A model generated the notes under the pieces. The model was given only the letters and a program-made list of their open reading frames with translations, was not told where the DNA came from and searched no databases. Below, in pieces: positions 1 to 13,969 of a stretch of 64,000 nucleotides of DNA (within the stretch, counting starts at the first letter, position 1; the number at the start of each line of letters is the position of its first letter). The translations under genes were made by a program, and so were the position numbers. This stretch comes from Spodoptera frugiperda (lineage: Eukaryota; Arthropoda; Insecta; Lepidoptera; Noctuidae), in contig NC_064212.1 of the NCBI RefSeq assembly GCF_023101765.2, forward strand, positions 4,154,001 through 4,218,000, read 5' to 3'.

Positions 1-133
1 CAGGGCGCAAAATCTATTAATTTTTCGAAATACTGATAGAGTGTGACGTTATATTAATTTCCCTACACGACAACTGTAAGACATGATAACGCTTATTAAA
101 CACGTCAGTCAGCGAGACAGTATCTCCCCTCCA

Positions 134-146
134 TCGGTAGGGGGCG
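134..146 (+). promoter_or_regulatory. Weak CTCF-like site
   Basis: TCGGTAGGGGGCG matches the CTCF core at 11 of 13 positions. Confidence 0.2.
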
Positions 147-1679
147 CTGGTAGAACAGTGGTGGTAATGGGAAAAATGTTCGGCCATCGTGTTAACTCGT
201 GTTGGTATAGTCATGGTGTTATCATTGTCGTGTGGATTTGTTTGGTTTTGAGGGAATAAAGTAGTCAAAGATTTCTCTTTTCTATTTAAAAAAACGTTAT
301 GTGTAATCATAGTGGTATGACTAAAATTTTGAGTTTGGACGACCTATAAGTTCATGATAATTGTCAGAGAATATTTTTTCGTCTGTATGAGGTCTCGATG
401 TCCCATATCGATGGCTTCCCGGTCGCTACCTCTGTAACTAATGAACTGTTACTTGACGTGTTATTTATTAAAATATCTCTCAATATTATAATATAGTTTA
501 CACTTTCCACTATCCAATTGCGATTTTCAATCTCTACAACAGCAAAAACCATTACAATTTTCTAACAAAAAAAAAACGACACTTAAATTAAATAGATTGA
601 ACATCAACCACTTACGCCGAAACAATAACAAAGCTACCTATTCTCAACTCCCGTAACGTTTTCAAAAGGAACACGCTTGACGGGCGTCGCATACGACTGT
701 AGGACGTCAAAAAGTCTGTACAGGGTTTTTTTGCAATCATCAAATTGATCTGTCCGCGCGCCATCTGGCCCGTGAGTAAAGCGCTTTCGGGTTCCCTCAG
801 CCGAGGAATTAATTCATATAAAACACACATATCGTTTCGTTGGACCCGATTTGATGTCGCTCGTTACTGAACACTTTCTAATGCTCGATATTGAGCCTTA
901 ATAGTAGGTGAGGTGCTGTAGGTCAATAGGTGGAAGATGAAGGTTGAAATGTCTTTTCTACAAAATTATGGTTCTATTCTGAAAGTATTTTTATTTAAGT
1001 GGTTTATGTTTTTTGATAGATATTTCAGGCTCTATACCATTGGGTTTTACAGGTAAGACTTTTTACAGATGGAGCAGGATTTTTGAAATCGCGACTATAG
1101 TGAATTAATCATTGTAAACCAAATATTTACAGAAATGTTGTTAATTAAAATTCGCTGGTTTCAATCTTTATTTTCTAATCCTAACCCACGATGTTAGTAT
1201 AGCGACCTCTTCGAAGTTATTAGAATAGCCCCCTTCTAGCTCGTTTCGTATGAAGCCCGCAGATCAAAGCGGGCATCGACAGTTGAGATACGTTGATAAC
1301 TTTCACATTAAGCAGGTTAAATCAGTCAGATGGACCGATAAGGGACACGCAATACGCACTAAATACCCAAATGGGTTGTTAAACTATATCTACATTTGTA
1401 CACAGTCGTAATTTAGTAATCAAAATCTACTTACCTATTTTTATAACAACAATATATTGTGGATTGAAAACGTAAACATTTATACCTGAAACCTTATCTT
1501 GCTTGTTCAAAACATTCCACGTTAGCAGATCTTTTTTCCTTTATAAATTACTCCATATTGTTTTATTCTGGAACACGGCATACATGGTCAGAGTTTCTAC
1601 GGAAAACTCATTGTGCGTGAAAACGGCAGTTTTCCCAAAACATATTTTTAACAGAAAGCTACAAAACATTTTCATATTT
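147..1679. other. Non-coding AT-rich DNA
   Basis: Only short chance frames, no recognised repeat or RNA. Confidence 0.5.
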
Positions 1680-2430
1680 CAGTTGGAAATTGTAACTGTT
1701 TCGCGGCGCAGTACGGCAGGGCGCGGGCGGCGTCTGGCGTAGGGCGTGTGTGCATGTGCGCTCATCAACTAATGGTCCGTGCGCGGCATTTGAACCGAGC
1801 CTACACTCGGTACAAAACAACCGCCCGCCTAGTCGCAGACCTGCTTTCGGCGCAAAATTATAACGTGTAAAACACGGCTCTCCTTGCATTCCGCGCACGA
1901 GATTTTTATGAATGCCGCGATTATTATTCGCATTTTAAACTCGAATGCGGTGCTATTCTCCCCGAGACGTATAGCAATATTCGTAACGAGTTTTCTCAAC
2001 GCTGCTACCTAATTTCAGGTCGAGTGTAGCAACTGAATGTAGATTGTTGTGTAGTCACGAGTACAGAGCGCTACTATCGCTCGAGTCCACTCGAAGCGAG
2101 TGGGGTGAACGTCGTGATTGTCGACTGTTGGAATCGAACGCGATTGCAAATTTATTAGCGGGCGGGCGCCGGGCGCCGGCGACTCGGTCCGCGGCCGCAC
2201 GTACGCCTAGTTGTTTTTACTCTTCATGTATTTTTTTCTCGACGAGGCTCGGCTCTCCCCTTTTGTTCTCAAGTGGACCAGCTGTCATTATACGCCATGT
2301 TACTGTTATTTTTTTCGACGTTTTTATAGAGTTTTGCGTCGAGAGGGCGTTCCGTTCGGAAAAATGTTCGTTTTGCGTGCGTCCTGGAGAGTTTGCGTGT
2401 CGAGTGATGTCGACGCCGCCGATTGAAAAT
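1680..2430 (+). promoter_or_regulatory. CpG-rich island, candidate promoter or 5' exon
   Basis: CpG- and G+C-rich patches (1700-1740, 2090-2205, 2335-2415) stand out from the AT-rich flanks. It includes a CCACTCG/CGAGTGG hairpin (2087-2103) and a GGCGCCGGGCGCCGGCG run near 2164. Open frames here lack an ATG start and any domain, so they are taken as non-coding. It could be a distal 5' exon, a lncRNA promoter or an enhancer; orientation is uncertain. Confidence 0.35.
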
Positions 2431-4131
2431 GAGTTATGGAGTTTTACTTCACAATTTTTCTGTTGTTGCATTTCAGTTTGAGTGTGTATTGTTTTGTAAT
2501 CGTACGAAAGTTGTTGTATTAACTTTTCCTCATTTAATATATTTAGTATGACTTTAATTTGACACTGGTTTGATTGACCTCATACAAATAAAGTTCTAAA
2601 ACCTTGTCACAAACTTGTAAACTGAGTTGAGCAACTAGTTGTACAACTTGGCAATCACGCGGCGAAATGTGAACATGTGTCATTGCAGTTTTGAAGTGGC
2701 TTCTGTTTGATAATTTGAGGGAACCCTTTCATCTGCGGGACCCTTGAGAGTGTAATCATTGATATTATGTAGTTCGCCTGTTTGTATTGCCACGTTCGTA
2801 TGTAAATTAATTCGCTAGTGAACAAGGGAACAAAATGTGTCTTATTTGAAATCATGGCTTCATAATATCTTGTTCTACATTCTTTGTAAGGATTTATAAT
2901 ATTGAAGTTAAGAAATAAACAAATCTAAAAAAAATCCATTTCATTTCATCAAATTTAACAAAATCTACTCTTGTAGATTGACAACAAACAGTTTCATTCA
3001 ATTTCTATAACAAAATCTTGTCTAATATCCACCAAAAATGTTCCACCATAGTCTTTCTTCTTACTTTCAGTTCATAGTTTACATATAAAAACAGCCACCG
3101 CATGATTAGCAGTCTCCCGCCGCAATATCTGGCGAACGTTAGCCACTCAGCAAAGAGCGACCAACAGACGCAGCACAATGACTGTTTAGATTCTACCCTT
3201 CTCCCCCTCCCCACTTCAGGATTCCCCCCACTTCAGATACTTCAGTTTCATATAGTAAGATTTAAGGTATTATTGACGCGTTTCAATAAAATTGAAATAA
3301 TATTGTACGGTATGAAAATCAAGAATATTACTTTCTAGATTTGTTGAAGAGCATTTGTAATAGACTGATTAAATCGTTTTCAGACTAAGTGAAGTCCGGG
3401 AATGGAACCCAAGATATTGAGATAACATGATTATTTTGAAGAACTAGGAGAAAATCAAATAATTAAATTTTTGAAACATTTTTATCTTATTTTTTTCTTA
3501 GCCAGTTACTGGTGCTTTTACCCTACATTCTCGACTCGAGCCCTCATTGAACTAAAAAGTTATCACATTTTTTGTAAGCATTATCATCATCATATTATCA
3601 GCCACAAGACGTTCAACACTGAACATAGGCCTCTCCCAATGAGTTTGATAGCATAAGTTGTTAAATATAAATAGTACATACCTACGCTATCATTCACAAT
3701 CGTTATTTCAAAACCGTCTCAAGATCGCCTTAAAATATACAGAGTCGGCGATCGGCGATCGGTCTGATGTTTTGTAGTTATTATTGCCTAGATAAGTCCG
3801 TTCGAGTGGTCTCCAGTCTGTACTCAAGTTGCAATATTGCTATCTCCACTGATTCTCCAGAATCAACAAATTGTTTGACTATACGATTGGTGCAGTAGAT
3901 GTATAACTGACTGCTGTGCAAAGTAAAGAAAAAATCTTCTGTAGGTGTTTAATTGACTGTCATTATTATTGGCATTAGGTTATTGAAATATACAGGTAGG
4001 TTTTACGTATATTTTTTATGGGACAAGCCCGCCACAACCTTCCGTACCACTGCAACTTCTATCAAGCCAGGATCTACAGTAGATACAACCATGAAAACAC
4101 CGGAACACTGAAGTCCGGCGTGCCCGAGGGA
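2431..4131. other. Non-coding DNA, mostly featureless
   Basis: AT-rich, with the S6 fragment at 3584 and tandem GGCGATC units near 3748; no gene seen. Confidence 0.5.
3584..3650 (+). repeat. Dispersed repeat S6 fragment
   Basis: ATCATCATCATATTATCAGC followed by AGACGTTCAACACTGAACAT and AGGCCTCTCCCAATGA, a common lepidopteran repeat end also seen at 30996 and 55133. Confidence 0.5.
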
Positions 4132-4245
4132 CATTTTTTTAGGGGGAAAATCATCTAATGACTTCTCCCGCCTTGGGCGAGGCGAAAGAAAGTGTCAGAC
4201 TCTTACTGGCCAAGCAAAAACTACCCCCTTCCTACTCGTCCCAGA
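4132..4245 (-). repeat. SINE-like family S4, partial copy
   Basis: The plus strand reads GGGGGAAAATCATCTAATGA, CTCCCGCCTTGGGCGAGGCG and GTGTCAGACTCTTACTG, the reverse complement of the 3' half of the copies at 27719, 49446 and 59949. Confidence 0.6.
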
Positions 4246-4467
4246 GACACATCTATGTATGTATATGTCCCAAAATAGCTCCAAACCTAATTACCCTGAA
4301 ACCACTTCAACAAATCAAACTTTTTACATTTTCCAATAAACCAAATTGACGTCCCAGGAACTACTCAAATATATCCAAAAACGGTCGAACCTGTCCCGTC
4401 TCAATCCACTGCATTTTAGGAAATTATTTCTCCATCACATTACGGCGTATTGGTGCTCTGCGGAGCG

Positions 4468-4480
4468 CGCCCTCTGGCGG
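4468..4480 (-). promoter_or_regulatory. CTCF-like site
   Basis: CGCCCTCTGGCGG matches the CTCF core (reverse of CCASYAGRKGGCR) at 12 of 13 positions. Confidence 0.35.
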
Positions 4481-7400
4481 TGCGTGAGGGAATTCGGAAA
4501 CGAACCCCCTCCTCGTTCGTCTTGAATCTAAGTAATAGTGTCACTCAGTAAGATAGGACGTTCTAGGAGTATAGGCATGTATTGAGACAGGTGTGTATAT
4601 GTACGAGAGGAATCGTATTCAGTGATGCATGAGGACTGTCGGTGCTACCTTTGATGGTCTCTAGGAAGCCATTTGAGAAATAATCCTAGGTGTTACTATA
4701 TATGTACAGTCTACAGATGGTCTCGTTAGGCCAATCTCCATCAGTACGACTGCGTCATAATTACTTAAGGTTCTAAGCGTAAGTCATTGCAGTTTGGTTA
4801 AAATATTGTTGCATTTGTGGGCTTTCTGAGACAAAATAAAGATTTAACAAAGCAACTAATAAGACTAGAGAAAATTATTTAATTTTCCGAACATAGTATT
4901 AATGACTGTAGTCCTCAAGGAAGTATGTTAACAGAAACTATATAAATGTAACTGCAAACATAATTGTATGCATCCAAACAAAACGTTCCGATCACTCCAT
5001 ATGAGGAGATCAGTCGTATGACCCTGATCCGCGTCCATTGTGGCCGCGTCTCGATCTTCACGGTTATTTATTTTAACGACATTTGCAAATTGCTCGGCTT
5101 CAACTGGTGTGACAGTTTGCTCCATATTTAGAGTTCCGTCTTCCTTATCACTATGTGGAAGATGACGTTACGTGTGATTCAAGAGAAAAAAAATAACGTG
5201 AGCACAGTCATTGATGATATTGGCTTTCAAAAATGTTGTATTGGTCTAATTTAATTAAGGGATTTGATATTGGCTTTGTATTCTTCCTTAAGAAAATAGT
5301 GAACATTTCGATTCACATCGTACATCGTATTTAACAACGCATTAGGTCAGGTCATAAAATAGTGACTAAGAAGAGTCAAACCCATTCATCTTCATAAAAA
5401 AATACGCTTTAGAATATGCAGATATGTCTTTGCTATGATTAAATTTTTTTTTATTGTTAAATGGGCCGACGTTTGGCCGCTATCTCGCCTGATGGTAAGT
5501 GATGATGCGGCCTACGGTGGAGCACGTCTTAAATTATTGTTTGCATTTAGATCGTATTTTTCCAACGTATAGTATGATAAAGATATAATTAAATAGTACA
5601 GTCTTGTTTTTGCCGAAGATTCAACTAAAGATAAAAACATTTTTTTTAAACAAGCTACTATCTATTCGCATACAAATTCTATACCAAAATCCAAGTGACA
5701 GGTAAGGAATGTGTTCGAAAGGCTCGTATCTGATGCGATTACAGGCTCAGGAGGCTTGTACGTGACGAGAACACTTAGGCCGTAAACCTAGGACATCTAC
5801 GAACTACCTAGGAACTAGACCAGGCTTTGTTCTAAGCTCAAGCAAAGATAGGTGCAAGGTTTAGAGGAGAACGTCTCTGTGGAAATTGAATACAAATTGA
5901 AAATCGTGTTGGTTTGGATTTGGAGGCTTGTTGTTGGTGTTTCTTGTTTGCTGAGGTTGAGGAAAATGGATTAGTATTTGTTTATGAACGGTAATTTTTA
6001 AAATCTGTCAAATTGTCTTAAGTTTATACAGATAGTACCTAATGGAACTCTCACATTCATTAGAAATAGATTTAATCTTCTACTCACTCTTCAGAACACA
6101 CTCATCAATAGTAGAGACCAATACTTCAAATAATAATAGTCATAATCTCTAATTTTATTTATAACATCTACATAAAACTCACCGTACATTACATACTTCA
6201 ACTATAACAAACTCTCAAAACAAAACACAACTACAACTAGTTAAACCCTGAACATAAATTAAAACTGACCGCTGTAGGTAAACCTAAGTACCCACACGCA
6301 TAGTCAAATTGATTTTAAAGTTCACAGGTTTTTGACCACCCCTGATATGCATACGTTAGTAGGAAGGTACTTATGCTTCATCATGAGCGTTACGAAAGGT
6401 ATACATTGTCGTCGAGGTAATAAGTAGTGTATTATATGTGTGAGATGTCCACGATACGTGCGGTGCTTACACGCATACAGATCACATCTCAGTAGTGATG
6501 TGCTTACCACGGGATGGGGTGGAAGTATTGGTTGTTGAGTATACCGGGATTTGTAAGTGGATGGTAAAATAATTTTGGTGTTTTTTGTCAGTTATTTAGA
6601 GTAGAGTATTGATGGTTAAGTAGAGTAATTTGTCCTGGCGTTAATGCTGACTTGCATTAGGTTAATAAATTCTAATGATGTTAAATTTAAAGCCACAATT
6701 AAACCGATACTAAACTTAAAAAATAATATCACAATATTGAATTTATACATTTGCTACGCAACTGACGCTCGTTTCGTAGCATTTGCTACGAGATTCGTAG
6801 CAACGATTTATAAACTGAACAATTTCCATTCTTATATTTAAACTTCATATTTGCATTCTAAATACTCATATGCAACTCTTATATTCTACAACATCTATTT
6901 TTTATATTCCAAAAAGATTTTCGTTCTGTAATCCCGTTAACTGTAACAAAGTACCACATCACTATTCGTGACTCACGTTCTTCACGCGCCACTAACAACT
7001 AATTTATGTTAATTGTGGCTCAGCACAGCATACGTATGAGCGGCACGTACTTAGTTCAGTTTGCTATGAGGAAAATAATGTACAGACCCACAGCGAACCT
7101 TATTGGTGGCGGAAGGTAATCTCTGTGTGTTCACTTGTTTGGGTATGGTAAGGAGATGCGTGGAGTCATCTTTATGCCTAGTTTGGATCTTGAAGAATAT
7201 GTTTCTTGTATATTTCATATTTTTGTAATATAAATAGTTGCGGTGTTATGACAATAATTGCAAATATTGGTTGTTTTCATAAGTAACTTTAAGCTTTCTG
7301 TGATCTATTTGAAAACAATCGTGTTCATTTAGTTGACTACCTCTGACAGTTGCCTGAAATCCTCAAAGAAACGAAGGCACACAGAATCCTCAATACCTCA

Positions 7401-7559
7401 ACAAATCCTGACAAGCCACAATCAAACAGGTGTACTCCCATTAATAGCACAGCCTCACCATTCAGTTGACACCGGTGACACGCCGTGCATCCTCTTTGTG
7501 TACGCAACTGACGTCACGCTCTCGGCCGCTATCACGCGCATTTTGGACTACGATTTTCC
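4481..7559. other. Non-coding DNA
   Basis: AT-rich, with the short S5 copy at 5457. Some repeated TAGGAC/CCTAGG text near 5780-5820. No gene seen. Confidence 0.5.
5457..5535 (+). repeat. Dispersed repeat S5, short copy
   Basis: Contains CTCGCCTGATGGTAAGTGAT followed by a diverged GGCCTACGGTGGA, matching the core of the copies at 16663 and 60757. Confidence 0.4.
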
Positions 7560-7789
7560 ACATCTCAGACAGTGTAGTGTCAGTAATACAATGGAGCATT
7601 CCCGTCGAGTGGGAGGCTCTTATCGATCTACGGGGACGTCATCGAGCGATAGCAGCCGCGGCGACGCAAAAAGCGTGTCAGTGTGGCGGCTACAAAGCCT
7701 TTGTGGTGCGACCGGACGCCGCTCGCCGCCGCCGATGTCTTTGTTTGCTGTTTAGTGTTCGTTCCCAGCTAAAAGTGGCGATTTCAGCG
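7560..7789 (+). promoter_or_regulatory. Candidate non-coding first exon with splice donor
   Basis: A CpG-rich stretch containing GGACGCCGCTCGCCGCCGCC ends at a strong donor G|GTAAGT (intron would start at 7790), after which the sequence returns to AT-rich. A TCAGTT initiator-like motif is at 7462-7467. Overlapping frames of 116 and 140 codons have no recognisable domain and no ATG at their listed openings. Could be a distal leader exon of SoxNeuro (38 kb away) or of a lncRNA; unproven. Confidence 0.3.
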
Positions 7790-8879
7790 GTAAGTTTGTT
7801 AGTACGACCTGTCTAATGGCCGTGCAGATCGGATGCATTACACGTTACGGTTATTTCGGTTATCGTTTATACTTATTGCCTGTTGCAGAGTCGTGAGCAA
7901 AACTTTTTTATAAAGATTATGATTACTTTTTTTACTACATGGGCTCAGCTGAAATCGTATTACAGTTACTATCCCGTCCTGTAATCTAACACTAAGTTTC
8001 TACCCTAAAAAGTTCTTGAATTTTCAATTTTATAAACTGCCTCGTTCATAGTTGATATCATGAGAACAATTTTGCGATAGTGTCGTAATGTGTGTTTATC
8101 GAGTGTAAAGAGGGTGGCGGAGTCGCTGGCAAACTTGGACGGAGGCGACGAAACTCCTGGATGTTTTCACTCAAAATAATAAGTTCCAAAGAGAGCCGGA
8201 GTCAATTTTTTGCGAAACTCGGTGTAATGGATTGTTGGGAAGTTCGATAACTTTCGGAAGCCGCTCTTCGATTTTATTTTGCTAAGGAATTTTTTAGCCA
8301 ATTTCTCTTCGTGAAAGTTTGAAATCTTCCAGTCACCCTTCAGCAAATAACGTCGCTTGGGGGACTTATAAATATTTTATTAAAAATTAGGCGAACGCGT
8401 TTCGTTGTCCACCAAGTTTTAGTCATTATTCTTTGGTTAAAGTTATTTGTAAACAGATAATATTGGAAAAAATGCGAATGTATTTTGCTAACAGGCCTAA
8501 CAATGTTGCCAAGAGTTCCTTACTGTACTAAAGAATTATTAAAGTCAGCAATTTATTCAGTATAAATCATATTACAACATATGTTTTGTCTTATATTTGA
8601 ACAACTTTCTTTGACCACCCAACTTATTTTAAATTCAGTAAAATACGGTATTTAAAACAATTTTGACTTCCTTAGTTTTCTTTCGGAAAAATGTCATTTA
8701 ATACTATCGTAATAAAACGAATATTTAATTTAATATACACATATTTTGTGTATCGCAACGTAACTTAAGCAATACCTACGTTATTTTAACATTTCACAGT
8801 TTTAAACAATTCCAACTAAAACATTACCAAAACAACACGAAACAAATCAGCCGGTACTAATTACCGAAACCACTGAAAA

Positions 8880-9070
8880 CACGCACATTCACCGTGATAC
8901 CATAACGTGTTTATTGACACCATAACCCCAGGGTTGTCACGACATGATGACGCGAAAAACAAACGCCATAACACCATCAGTCATGGGGAGCGAAAGTTAA
9001 TAAAATTCATGTATTGGAAACTTATGGCCGAGAAATATTGTGCAAGGGTGCAACCCTAGGGTTTTCCTTT
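8880..9070. promoter_or_regulatory. Candidate enhancer with repeated CCATAA
   Basis: CCATAA occurs at three places in about 80 bp (GATACCATAACG, ACACCATAACCC, CGCCATAACACC), near TTTATTGAC and a Dorsal/Rel-type GGGTTTTCC (9059-9067). Motif matches alone; no direct evidence of function. Confidence 0.25.
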
Positions 9071-12000
9071 AAAATTAGCTGAAGATGCTATGAAGTTTAT
9101 GACTGGTGAAATTTTGTTTGAATATTAAGTGAATTTCTTTGGAGTTGTGCTGTTTGAACTGCGGTGAGTCGGAGATTATTTGCATTGCTGTGTTGTTGAG
9201 TGGGTTGTTGGTATTTTTGAAGATTGGTGAGAAAGAGATCTTGATTTTAAGTGTAGAGTAAAGTTATTTACGCCTATTGCGATCTTCATATTTTATGTCT
9301 TCTTTTAATGATGAAAATGGTATCGTATTGTGAAACACAAATACACCTTATCTGTCAGAGGATGGTAAACAATATCAGTATTCAAATGACACGACAAAAA
9401 AAAACAAAACAGTACAAAATAGAGTAAACAGCGACAAGGAAGCCCTCAATCGCAGTCTGCCAACGAACCAGGGTGTCCAAAAGATTAGTCGGCAAACGAG
9501 ACACAGCGGCACCGCGAGCATCAGCATTAAAATAAAAATAAGGGTAGCCATAAATACAGGCGCACAAAGACAAGATATACGGTTATAGCGGACTGCCGCT
9601 GGACCATTCGTGTGGAGACTCTACTAAAATTATGTAGGAATTGGTACTCGGTACAGCTCCAATAAACAAAAATAATGATACCTATTTAGGGAGATTGAGG
9701 GGCTCGATCCGATACCTTCCTAAATAAGGCTGGCTCGATTGGAGTGAACAGTTAATCAGGTTTTGTGAATGTGTTTACTTTTTTCGATTTGAAGGTTTCG
9801 ATTTTTATTTCTCTGCCTATTGCTATAATTCTGTTTTTATTTATCCTTTAAATAGATTTTAGTCGAATCCAAATATTCAAACTATTTCTGACTACAAAGT
9901 GTAATTTCAACCACCATTGCTCAGAAATCTTTTAGAGAATGAAGTCGGTAAAAGTAGACCAATCTACAACAGTTCATACCTCAAAATGTCAAAGTCATCA
10001 GCCAAAAAAATGTATCACTAGAAATATTACCTCTGTATAAAATATTCATGACCTAAAAGCGGCACACCTATCGGTCACACTAGCCTACTCTCCCCTCGTC
10101 AGGAAAGGTCAACTTCGCCGTATTTTTGGCGCCAACAGGCATACACGGATAAATAAGAAAGGCTTCAATCGCCGTCAAACCCCGCTCTACCCTTTTAAAA
10201 GCCGCATGATAGATGACCCGTTCGTTATGTCACCGAAACTAAAATTAACGGGAGCACGAAATATTTTTTGGCAAACTATCGCTGAGGATTTTTGGACAGG
10301 TAAAAAATATTTGGTATTCTTTTTGTCAGCACTTTGAGCTGAGGATCTGTGTGGTGATCGGTGAGGGCTAACGAACACGTGGTTCTTTCAGAATTTGGGA
10401 ATGGAATGGTGGTTATAAAGAGTGACACACTCTTACATTATCCTCTATTTTATTGTTTGGCCTTTAAAATCGACTATGACCTCTGAGTTTGTTTCGGCAT
10501 TTAATTATCCGAGTAGTCGGTTAGGAAGCCTCATCTAGCTATTTGAAATATTGACGTGTAAAAGTGTTATTTTATAACCTACTTACAGAAATAAATATCA
10601 TTTATCAATGTTTACTAGCACATAGTATCAATTAAAAACTTCTTGATTGAATTATCCTTAGCCTGTTGTGTAGTTTAATAGTTGATGTACTTACTTTATG
10701 ATACTTTAGCTACATTCTGCATAAAATATTGTATATTTCTTCACGCTTATTTTATCGAAATGCAAGCTCCTATCCATATCAATTTCCTGTCGATACGAAC
10801 CAAAACACTACGCCTTCGTTCTTAAAAAATCATTCGTAATGGTTGTGTTTGAAGGGGTTCTCAATCCAATACTTTTTGGTCCCTCAACTATAAGAAAGTA
10901 CATGGTATGTGTTTCTATTGTAATGTTTTTCTTTGCAATTTTTAAACCAGTCAGTATGTAAAAATCAAGGTATTACCACTAAAGGGTTTCCAATAAATTT
11001 CTCTTACGTAGAACTTATTTTGTACGGTAATACTTTAATCTATAAACTATTTAAAAGTTACAAATTGATGAAACTACATTTCAATCCTCACAAAGTTAAG
11101 GTAAGGCAATAATTAAAAAAAGAATAAGACAAGTAATACGCAGAAAAACCCGATTACTATCATGAAAAAAGACTCGATTTTCTTAGAAAATTGGAAAGGT
11201 TGAAAATGAACTAAAATAGATAATTGTATTTGTAAATTAGTTCACCTCATCTCCAACCGGGTTATATAAAAATAGTCGTTCATTAACCCTCTGCGACCAT
11301 TCATTATATCACTAGATAAATATAATTTCCTTCTATATAAAAACATTTTCCTATTTCCCAATGAGTTTTCCTCTAAATCCTTTTCAACCGTGTATCGTTT
11401 CCTTGTAAAACTTAAAATAAAAGTAGGAGGGGTCTAGTTATAGTGGTCACTTTCTAACCCCTTTATGTAGCGTCGGATGAGAGGTGGCGGATAAATGGAT
11501 AAGTCGTGTCGCGAGAGAGCCGGCTTCCGTGCCGGGATAAGTTGAGCCACTGTGGAACAACTGTGGCGAGATTTTAATAATTTTAGGTGAGAAAATTATT
11601 TATTTGTGAAAATAATTATGTTAAATCTAAACAAGTATTAAATAAAGTTTGAGATTAGTTTAATATTTGTTTTTAAATAAATAAGTTCTAAAATAGAAAG
11701 TTTGATTAGACTTAGAATCTTCTATAGCACATTCGGCTCCTAAGACGTCACAAGTCACCTAAAGTTTCACGCAACTTTCTAGCATTTCTGACGTCAGACG
11801 AAAACATCATCATGCTAGCATCCTAGACTCTGTCAACAACATCACAAAGACAAGCAATCAAACAAAATAGTCAAGTATAGAGAGTAAATCATCGTGATTA
11901 CTACAAGTAGTGCACTCAACCGTCGGTCATTAGCGCCATTTTTACAAGAGTCCTGCAAAAACGTTCGGTGAAACGTTCGGCTGCCGTTCGGCTAATCGTC

Positions 12001-13969
12001 GGAAATTGTGCCCATTATTGGAGCACTCACTCGCAACTAAAATTATTATTGTTCGCACTAAAAGTAGCCATTTAGCCGGTGATTGCTCCAGAGTGGCCTG
12101 TTTCTTGAACAGATATTGTACGGACTTTTAGTCTGATGCGCTCGATGAGCCTTTTCTCGCCGATTTTAACGTTTTGTCCTGATTCTGATGGTTCCATCTG
12201 AGGAGTTCGTCTGGCTGTAGGTATATAGTTATAAACAGCTCTTGTTGGGTGTAAAAGTTTCAATTGCGTGAGACAAAATTTTTGGTAACTGATAATTTCA
12301 AAACATGTTTGAGCTCTTAATAGTACAGTAAATAAAGCAACACCTACTTAGGAGAAATCACTTACAAAATTATAACAAAACCACAATGGAATTAACAAAA
12401 CGGGCATTAACCGTTGAAGTGCTCATTCCGCAAAACATTTGCATCCGAAATCACATTAGAAATTCGTGGCAAGTAATCAACAGCCACGCGAAGAATCTTG
12501 AAAATACCTCACAGTTGACATAACCCTCGGTCCTTGGAGCCCTTGGCTTCCGGTTATCGCTACACAAAGAGGACCGGCCCTCCCCCCTCCGGCTTCCCTG
12601 CGGCCCCCTCTGAACAGGAACCGGAAATACTACCCTTCTATCGTTAAGGTCTACCCACGTCACACCGCTGTGCTGGAAATTTTTAAAATATTTTTAGCCC
12701 CCGGCCTTGAAGTGCGGTAATGATTCTGAGGAATGTCTAATGGTTGAACCCAGATTTTAACAGCTTTAAATATTTTTAGGGAATGTTAGAATTAGTATGG
12801 GGGCTGAGAATCTCCCTGCGATTAAATTGATATACCAATTTTTTTATAGTATAGCTTGGCCCCTAAAAATAATTTATATTAGAGTATAAAATTATATATG
12901 TTATAGGGATGCATGCATTCGTGACGTGTCGTGGACAGAAGACCTAATACAACTTAGGACAAATAAGTTTAGTTTCCTTAATGGTGAAATGTGTTGCGTT
13001 CAGTATTAGTTCCCAAGATTGAAAATTTATTATAGTCGGAGCAAGAACTCTTACTGCTATAGAGAGCGTCCATGAAGTAATTTATAGATTTCCGTATTTG
13101 CATTCTTCCAAACGCTTGGTAGATGTATGTTTGTAAAGCATTAGAGTAAAAAAGCTTAGGGTGGTTCTGATTCGCCCCGGAAACATCGCTAATGCATCCG
13201 AATGCACCCGGGCCGCAGGTCGCCCCTACACGCGATCAATTCATTAGCCTTCTATTGTCATGCCAGAGACTCCTAAAATATCATTATTGATTTTAATAAC
13301 CAGCATTGATATTTGTTTTTAAATGTTGGATAGTTTTGTATCTTGATCTGTGCTTTGACTATCATAATATATTTATATTATATGCTCAGTCTATTGTCAT
13401 GTACTGGACACGATTTTAGATTCACATAAAGGTCCTTTCGATTTGGAATTTCTTTTGAGTTCCGAAGATTATACCGTGGAGGATTATTTAGATGACCTAG
13501 GCAAGGTCATATTTGGTCCTTAACTTTTTAAAAGGACCACGTAGCTTTGTAAGTGTACAAAATATCAAACAATAAACCACCAATTGTCATTCACAGTAGG
13601 TAATAAGTCATTACGAATTCTCCGTAAACACGAAAATGTGTTTTTCCATCTTAACACGTAAATCCCCTGGTCACTGAAAAACAGCATATTTTTGTCTTGA
13701 CTCTTGACTTACAAGGAAAACGTGTCATATACCAAACTCTGAAGAGCAAATACCCAATACGGGTATAAGCCATTAAAAAACAGTAATGCACTTCAGTCCA
13801 CTTTTAAATGAAAGTGCTAAATAGACCCCAAAAAGGGGATTTAAGTGATTAAAAAAGAACAGAACTAAAAGTCGTAGCGTCAAACAGAGATTTAACTCGC
13901 AAAAACAACTTATTATCGTGTTACGAAATGTCAAAGCGTGTTTCAGTGGGAGTCGATGTAATATTTTCA
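9071..13969. other. Non-coding DNA, no recognised element
   Basis: Five kb without a supported gene. A G+C-rich patch at 12530-12615 (CCCCCCTCCGGCTTCCCTGC) and CG-containing blocks near 13170-13240 are the only departures from AT-rich texture. Confidence 0.5.

Noticed and set aside
7333..7816. Two overlapping frames of 140 and 116 codons
   Set aside because: They share a CpG-rich patch, lack ATG at their openings and have no domain; treated as a possible non-coding exon.
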